This document shows positions 61,118-64,000 of a DNA stretch of 64,000 bases, piece after piece. The stretch covers positions 1 through 64,000 of the forward strand of contig JAVJVY010000017.1 in the NCBI GenBank assembly GCA_040220895.1, given 5' to 3'. The notes beneath the pieces were generated by a model. That model was not told where the DNA came from and ran no database searches. It was given only the letters and a program-made list of their open reading frames with translations. The first letter of the stretch is position 1. Every line of letters starts with the position of its first letter. Position numbers and translations under genes: made by a program. This stretch comes from UBA11591 sp040220895 (lineage in GTDB: Bacteria; Bacteroidota; Bacteroidia; Flavobacteriales_E; Vicingaceae).

Positions 61118-61146
61118 GTTGGTTTCAAATGCCAACCCCATTTTTT
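61118..61146 (+). terminator. terminator after rng
   Basis: GTTGG at 61118-61122 pairs with CCAAC at 61132-61136 across a 9-base loop, followed by CCCA and six T residues, 16 bases past the rng stop. Confidence 0.6.
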
Positions 61147-61286
61147 CGCCGGCATTTTTAAAGGCTCCTGTTCAAAGAGCTTGAGCGGCCTGTATGGCTT
61201 GTTTCATGTCAATTTCATAACTTTCGTCTTCAAATCAGAAGGTCATTTTTAACCGATTAAAAAAAACGATCAATAAGGATGAAGCC

Positions 61287-61739
61287 TTGGGAAAGGCTCA
61301 GAAATTCTGTGTTTACCGCGATCGTTGTGTCCATGAAATGGAGGTTAAACTCAAGGATTGGGGATTGAATCAGGAGGAAAGCGATGCAATTATAGACGAT
61401 TTGGTAGAAAGCAATTTCATCGATGAGAAAAGGTTTGTCGTTGCATTTTCCAGGGGTAAGTTTTATAACAACCGATGGGGTCGGCACAAAATCAAGATGG
61501 CACTTCGCGAAAAAAGACTCAAAGAAGAGGATATTTTGATGGCATTGGAGAAATTGGATGAAAAGGAGTATATCAAGACAGCCCGGGCACTGGTGCAGCG
61601 AAAATGGAATGACCTTGGAAACATTGATTCCCGGACTAAAAATTCCAAGGTCTATTACTACATGATGTCAAAAGGTTTTGAAAGTGAAGTTTTCATTCCA
61701 TTTTTGAAGAGTGTGGCTCAATCAAAAGAACTTCCTTAA
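61287..61739 (+). CDS. recX: RecX-family regulatory protein
   Basis: A 150-residue all-helical protein of the RecX family, which binds RecA filaments and inhibits recombination. KFCVYRDRCVHEMEVKLKDWG, VESNFIDEKRFVVAFSRGKFYNNRWGRHKI and SRTKNSKVYYYMMSKGFESE match the three tandem three-helix repeats. The TTG at 61287 is only a placeholder start. The reading frame stays open back to 61221 and encodes a fitting N-terminus (KKTINKDEALGKAQ) with no ATG, GTG or TTG upstream. An ATT at 61245, after a TAACTTTC -7-like element at 61218, may be the true start. The 3' end overlaps the convergent gene by 47 bases. Confidence 0.85.
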   Translation: MGKAQKFCVYRDRCVHEMEVKLKDWGLNQEESDAIIDDLVESNFIDEKRFVVAFSRGKFYNNRWGRHKIKMALREKRLKEEDILMALEKLDEKEYIKTARALVQRKWNDLGNIDSRTKNSKVYYYMMSKGFESEVFIPFLKSVAQSKELP

Positions 61740-62265
61740 GTACTTTAAAACCACCAACTCCTTTGTCAATTCTAACGACGATCGAATCTCCCTTGTTGAG
61801 TGGTCTGCTGTCTTCGATGAATTGAACGCATAGTTCAGGGTAATCACTACAAGGCAGTGTCGCAGTTTTAAAATAGACACTACCTCCTTTTCGATAGGCC
61901 ATGTCAATTTTGTGACGGCTGAATTCTGACCTCACGGGGATAGTGAAGTTCAACACCAGAAACAGGCCTCCCAACATTGGAGCTAAACCAAAAACAGCAA
62001 ATGTCAATTTTTCACCGCGTTTTAACGGAAAGGCACTCTGTTTTGCGGCAAATTGGATACCGATGGAGATCAAAACAACCGTGGCTATAAGACGTATGAA
62101 TTCGAATATGCTGATCATTGTCCTGAATCCAAAAAAGGCACAAAGAAAATTTCCGGTGAAGAACAATGCTACAGTGAGATAAATCAGTCGTTTATCGCCT
62201 TCGAATTGGATTTTTTCACCAGGTTTTAATTCTTCCTGTTTTTTCTTTACTGGCGGCAGTTTCAT
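61693..62265 (-). CDS. membrane protein of unknown function
   Basis: A 190-residue protein with a charged N-terminus (MKLPPVKKKQEELKPGEKIQ). Three hydrophobic segments follow at ~30-50 (LIYLTVALFFTGNFLCAFFGF), ~55-72 (IRLIATVVLISIGIQFA) and ~85-108 (KLTFAVFGLAPMLGGLFLVLNF). After these is a ~80-residue soluble tail with two cysteines in LPCSDYPELCVQF. I recognise no family. Its 3' end runs 47 bases into recX on the other strand; its start faces prfB, 39 bases away. Confidence 0.68.
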   Translation of the reverse strand: MKLPPVKKKQEELKPGEKIQFEGDKRLIYLTVALFFTGNFLCAFFGFRTMISIFEFIRLIATVVLISIGIQFAAKQSAFPLKRGEKLTFAVFGLAPMLGGLFLVLNFTIPVRSEFSRHKIDMAYRKGGSVYFKTATLPCSDYPELCVQFIEDSRPLNKGDSIVVRIDKGVGGFKVLKEVLLIEPHSSKME

Positions 62266-62304
62266 TTAATCGGAAAGCCTAAATTTGACCTAAATCCACA
62301 GCGC

Positions 62305-63403
62305 ATGATTACACATGAACAAGTCAAAGATCTTGCCGGACGCCTGGAGGCGTTAAGGGGGTATCTTTGACGTCGATACCAAATTAAGAGAAATCGCCGA
62401 ATTGGAGCAGGAATCTCAGGTTGAAGGTTTCTGGGATGATCCCACCAAGGCACAACGACACCTTAAGATCATAAGCTCGAAGAAAAACTGGACCAAGGCT
62501 TTTGACCAAGCTTCTTCTAACGTCGATGACCTGCAAGTTTTCTATGACTTTTCTAAAGAGGGTGAGGCCAGTGATGATGAGGTTGAACGTCAGTTCGCCA
62601 AGGCGAGCAAGGGCATTGAAGAACTTGAATTCAAACGAATGCTTTCCAATGAAGAAGACGGGCTGGATGCTGTTCTTCAAATAACAGCCGGAGCAGGAGG
62701 TACCGAAAGCTGTGATTGGGCTTCGATGCTGCTTAGGATGTACATGATGTGGGCTGAAAAAAGTAATTTCAAGGTAAATCTACTCTCGCAATTGGAAGGC
62801 GATAGCGCCGGAATTAAAAGTGCGACCCTCGAAGTCGAAGGAGATTTTGCCTTTGGATACTTGAAAGGAGAGAATGGCGTTCACCGCCTGGTTCGCATTT
62901 CACCCTTTGATTCGAATGCCAAGCGCCATACCTCCTTTGCCTCGGTTTATGTCTACCCCTTGGTAGACGATAGCATAGAAATCGATATAAACCCATCTGA
63001 TATAGCCTGGGACACTTTCAGAAGTGGCGGAGCAGGAGGGCAGAATGTCAACAAAGTTGAAACCGGCGTTCGACTTCGGCACAAACCTTCGGGCATTGTC
63101 ATTGAAAACACCGAAACAAGATCGCAACTTGGGAATAAGGAAAAAGCACTCCAATTGTTAAAGTCCCAGTTATATGAAATCGAATTGGAGAAAAAACGTG
63201 AAGTAAGATCAGAGATCGAAGCGGGCAAAAAGAAAATAGAATGGGGATCTCAAATTCGCAACTATGTGATGCACCCTTATAAACTCGTCAAAGATGTACG
63301 AACTTCGCACGAAACGTCAAATGTCGACGCCGTGATGAACGGAGACCTAGATGATTTTATAAAAGCTTATTTGATGGAAGAAGGAAGTAAAACAGCCGTA
63401 TAA
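62305..63403 (+). CDS. prfB: peptide chain release factor 2, with programmed +1 frameshift
   Basis: RF2 reads UGA and UAA stop codons and frees the finished chain. The coding sequence is split: frame one runs 62305-62367 (21 codons, MITHEQVKDLAGR...) to an in-frame TGA at 62368. The ribosome slips +1 on CTT TGA C and continues from GAC at 62369 to 63403, giving 365 residues, the standard length. The Shine-Dalgarno-like AAGGGGGT at 62355-62362 stands just before the slip site. The stop-recognition SPF tripeptide is in VRISPFDSNAKRH, and the catalytic GGQ is in FRSGGAGGQNVNKVE. This frameshift is an autoregulatory switch in other bacteria: low RF2 favours slipping. The arsC/spx-like gene starts 3 bases after the stop. 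Confidence 0.96.
62355..62371 (+). promoter_or_regulatory. prfB frameshift signal
   Basis: AAGGGGGT (62355-62362), CTT slip codon (62365-62367), TGA stop (62368-62370) and a following C. The order and spacing match the classic RF2 recoding site. Confidence 0.93.
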
Positions 63404-63406
63404 AAA

Positions 63407-63745
63407 ATGATTATTTATCACAATCCGCGTTGCAGAAAGAGCCGCGAGACCTTAGAATTGATTCGCAAAGAAGGCCAGGAACCTGAAATTGTTGAATACC
63501 TTAAAAACCCACTCACCGCCGATGAATTACGAGACATCATCGACTTACTGGACATTGATGCACACGATCTTATTAGGACGGGCGAAGCGGTTTATAAAGA
63601 AGATTACAAAGGAAAGGAATTGTCTGAGGAAGAATGGATACTGGCTATGGCCGAAAATCCGGTATTGATGGAAAGACCTATTGTGGTCAAAGGAGAAAAG
63701 GCCGTTATAGGAAGGCCGCCGGAAAATGTAAGTAAATTGCTTTAA
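63407..63745 (+). CDS. ArsC/Spx-family arsenate reductase-like protein
   Basis: A 112-residue thioredoxin-fold protein starting MIIYHNPRCRKSRETLELI. The active cysteine is in NPRCRKSR, and the three arginine sites of glutaredoxin-dependent ArsC are in part present (LIRTGEAVYKED, MERPIVVKGEKAVIGRPPENV). It could reduce arsenate with glutathione or glutaredoxin, but no ars operon is nearby. Close homologues such as YffB have other or unknown roles, so the name is by family only. It is probably co-transcribed with prfB, 3 bases upstream. Its last bases overlap the small gene on the other strand. Confidence 0.87.
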   Translation: MIIYHNPRCRKSRETLELIRKEGQEPEIVEYLKNPLTADELRDIIDLLDIDAHDLIRTGEAVYKEDYKGKELSEEEWILAMAENPVLMERPIVVKGEKAVIGRPPENVSKLL

Positions 63746-63897
63746 GCCTCGCTTTCCTCTGCGGGGTCGGCACCTTTAAGTTTGTGCATAACCCACTGAG
63801 TGATAGCATATGGAAGGGCAACGGCAGAAAGGAATAATAAAATCCAAAACGCCATAACGAATATGAATAAAAACAGTAAAAAACCTCCCAAGAACAT
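63742..63897 (-). CDS. 51-residue membrane protein
   Basis: A minus-strand ATG at 63897 gives MFLGGFLLFLFIFVMAFWIL and so on, ending in EESEA. One long or two short hydrophobic segments cover residues ~2-36, followed by a polar, acidic tail. The stop codon overlaps the end of the ArsC-like gene by 4 bases. Coding potential rests on the clear membrane-segment-plus-tail pattern and good codons; I recognise no family. It was too short to appear in a long-ORF scan. Confidence 0.55.
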   Translation of the reverse strand: MFLGGFLLFLFIFVMAFWILLFLSAVALPYAITQWVMHKLKGADPAEESEA

Positions 63898-63972
63898 ATT
63901 GACTTAGTTTTGCAATGAGCTTACAATATTACAACAAAATATCATTTATCAAATCAAAAGAAGACTAGTAAA

Positions 63973-64000
63973 ATGGACTACCGCATAGAGCACGATACCA
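63973..64000 (+). CDS. fumC: start of class II fumarate hydratase, cut by the window end
   Basis: ATG at 63973 starts MDYRIEHDT, which matches the N-terminus of class II fumarases (typically M(D/E)YRIE.DTMGEV). The enzyme hydrates fumarate to malate in the citric acid cycle. Only nine residues are visible, so the call is provisional. Confidence 0.65.

Noticed and set aside
63407..63745. Arsenic resistance operon
   Set aside because: Only a single ArsC/Spx-type gene is present, with no arsR, arsB or acr3 beside it; its partner is prfB.
1..64000. CRISPR array, prophage, insertion sequence, tRNA or rRNA
   Set aside because: No regularly spaced repeats, phage structural genes, transposase motifs or cloverleaf sequences were seen in the gaps.

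Overview
The window looks like a chromosomal segment of a member of the Bacteroidota, most likely Flavobacteriales-like. It has type IX secretion (T9SS) sorting domains, the gliding pair gldD-gldE, many lipoproteins with SCKKD-type N-termini, promoters of the TTG-N17..20-TAnnTTTG class, and conserved Bacteroidota gene orders (purH-mreBCD-mrdA-rodA; coaX to a PpiD-like foldase; mutY-ssb-gldE-gldD). The genus cannot be fixed from the sequence alone.

Layout. 1-7300 is a clearly AT-rich, loosely packed accessory stretch: two T9SS-secreted proteins, a small exported protein, a decayed DUF3052 gene, a secreted S9 peptidase and a divergent GlxA-type AraC regulator. From 7330 the DNA is richer in GC and densely packed. 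7330-9150 holds an MFS exporter and a CBS-pair protein. 9211-16725 is an envelope operon: coaX, an outer-membrane barrel protein, a TPR protein, lptC, a small membrane protein, a CorC/HlyC-type protein and a PpiD-like foldase. It converges on the cell-shape operon 23718-16722 (purH, mreB, mreC, mreD, mrdA, rodA). Next come mfd, a lipoprotein gene overlapping fbp, and a GNAT-aspartate kinase pair. 31022-40856 is mostly minus strand: an M48 protease lipoprotein, a lipoprotein, a 2-hydroxyacid dehydrogenase, mgtE, rsmA, a DUF4286 protein, a TPR protein, a lipoprotein, serS, rpmA and rplU.

41046-47624 encodes a large T9SS protein with four SprB-type repeats, followed 9 bases later by a membrane sensor with a propeller ectodomain and a SpoIIE/PP2C phosphatase output. 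A DMT permease, a metal-binding-domain lipoprotein and heme A synthase follow. 50434-54648 pairs a surface lipoprotein with a TonB-dependent receptor. 54686-58138 is gldD-gldE-ssb-mutY on the minus strand. Divergent to it are HU, a TPR protein, a 30-residue ribosomal-type basic peptide and RNase E/G, then recX, an unknown membrane protein, prfB with its programmed +1 frameshift, an ArsC/Spx-type protein, a 51-residue membrane protein and the first bases of a probable fumC.

No tRNA, rRNA, CRISPR array, insertion sequence, prophage or recognisable defence system was seen. I did not find a clearly new system. The best leads are the SprB-repeat/SpoIIE-sensor pair, the lipoprotein/TonB-receptor pair with 11-bp-period direct repeats upstream, the CxxxC metal-domain lipoprotein beside heme A synthase, and several translation oddities: the prfB frameshift, a histone-like tail on L21, probable leaderless genes, and recX without a good start codon.
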